Positions 51,602 to 51,868 of a DNA stretch of 51,868 nucleotides are shown in pieces; the stretch's first letter is position 1, and each line of letters starts with the position of its first letter. This DNA is from an uncultured Prevotellaceae bacterium (GTDB lineage: Bacteria; Bacteroidota; Bacteroidia; Bacteroidales; Muribaculaceae), in NCBI GenBank assembly GCA_947306175.1, contig CAMZFV010000003.1:1-51868 (forward strand), written 5' to 3'. A model generated the notes under the pieces. That model had not been told where the DNA came from, made no database searches, and saw only the letters and a list, made by a program, of their open reading frames with translations. A program made the translations under genes and the position numbers.

Positions 51602-51868
51602 TTATTGCAGGCCGCGTGTGAGTAAACGGCGCAGATGCAGATGAATAATGCCGTTATCAACCTCGCGGGTCACAAGTGGGGACATCGAAATGACATACTT
51701 AGGAAAGTTGTCCTTAATGGCCATGAGGTGGCCAAATTCGCGTTGTCGCGTGGTCTCTTCGGCGATGAGATAGGTCACTTGAACATAGGCGCGCTCGCCA
51801 GTGGGACGGGTGCATACAAAATCGATTTCTCCAGCCTGAAGTTGCCCGACCCTGACCGTGTATCCCAT
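51602..51868 (-). CDS. 3' end of a DUF4143-type AAA+ ATPase gene, cut by the window edge
   Basis: The 88 codons seen carry the C-terminal nuclease-like core of this family: GEIDFVCTRPTGERAYVQVTYLI, then REFGHLMAIKDNFPKYVISMSP and a final HLHLRRLL. The frame is open to the window edge, so the Walker motifs lie outside. It would be the fifth ATPase of this general type in 52 kb. The first Met in view is almost certainly internal. The terminator at 51548 follows. Confidence 0.8.
   Translation of the reverse strand: MGYTVRVGQLQAGEIDFVCTRPTGERAYVQVTYLIAEETTRQREFGHLMAIKDNFPKYVISMSPLVTREVDNGIIHLHLRRLLTRGLQ

Overview
The window looks like a chromosomal segment of a Bacteroidales bacterium, with a gut Muribaculaceae- or Prevotella-like lineage as the best guess. 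The signs are these. At least twelve genes have a Bacteroidetes-type promoter (-7 element TAnnTTTG, often with TTG about 20 bp upstream). There is a long SecA (about 1110 aa), a type IX secretion (type B) sorting domain, a protein ending in paired dockerin repeats, STN-containing TonB-dependent receptors driven by an ECF sigma/anti-sigma pair, and several DUF4143/DUF234-type AAA+ ATPases. Species cannot be fixed from the sequence alone. No tRNA, rRNA, CRISPR array, transposase or phage gene was recognised.

Layout. 1-12.7 kb is mostly housekeeping on the minus strand: secA, a DUF4105 membrane protein, an AAA+ ATPase, and the cell-shape operon mreB-mreC-mreD-mrdA-rodA with overlapping genes. 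12.9-18.7 kb holds a C_GCAxxG_C_C redox-type protein (minus), then on the plus strand a secreted T9SS-type protein, a lytic transglycosylase and a variant uvrA. 18.7-20 kb is an AT-rich gene desert leading to an XRE-type regulator. 20.8-24.2 kb has a HerA-like ATPase and a stand-alone trpB2 preceded by a Trp-Trp-Trp leader peptide and an intrinsic terminator, which is a classical attenuator layout. 24.3-27.2 kb is a deoxysugar module: a nucleotidyltransferase-GHMP kinase fusion, a RhaM-type mutarotase and a FucP-type permease. 27.3-29.8 kb has a dockerin-repeat protein and a glutamine synthetase with a duplicated promoter segment.

29.9-36.3 kb is accessory. A radical SAM/SPASM gene is followed by three tandem paralogues of a small TonB-C-terminal-domain protein, and two unrelated AAA+ ATPases lie on either side. 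This radical SAM plus triplicated TonB-like partner cassette is the best candidate here for an uncharacterised system. 36.7-41.6 kb carries a Gln-rich small protein, an L,D-transpeptidase lipoprotein and pyruvate:ferredoxin oxidoreductase. 42.2-48.8 kb is a cell-surface-signalling operon (sigma, anti-sigma, two related TonB-dependent receptors). 48.9 kb to the end holds another ATPase, a decayed dipeptidase remnant, a secreted SUFU-domain gene broken by an in-frame stop, and the 3' end of a further ATPase gene cut by the window edge.

Two kinds of dispersed intergenic repeat run through the window. The first is a 7-bp-periodic TTAG tract, usually directly 3' of a gene and often supplying its stop codon, sometimes arranged around a GCGGATGC core. 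The second is an AAACTAC..AATTACGC inverted repeat. All four complete AAA+ ATPase genes carry repeats in or near their promoters, palindromic in three of them, and each repeat is different. This suggests that each gene is separately autoregulated.
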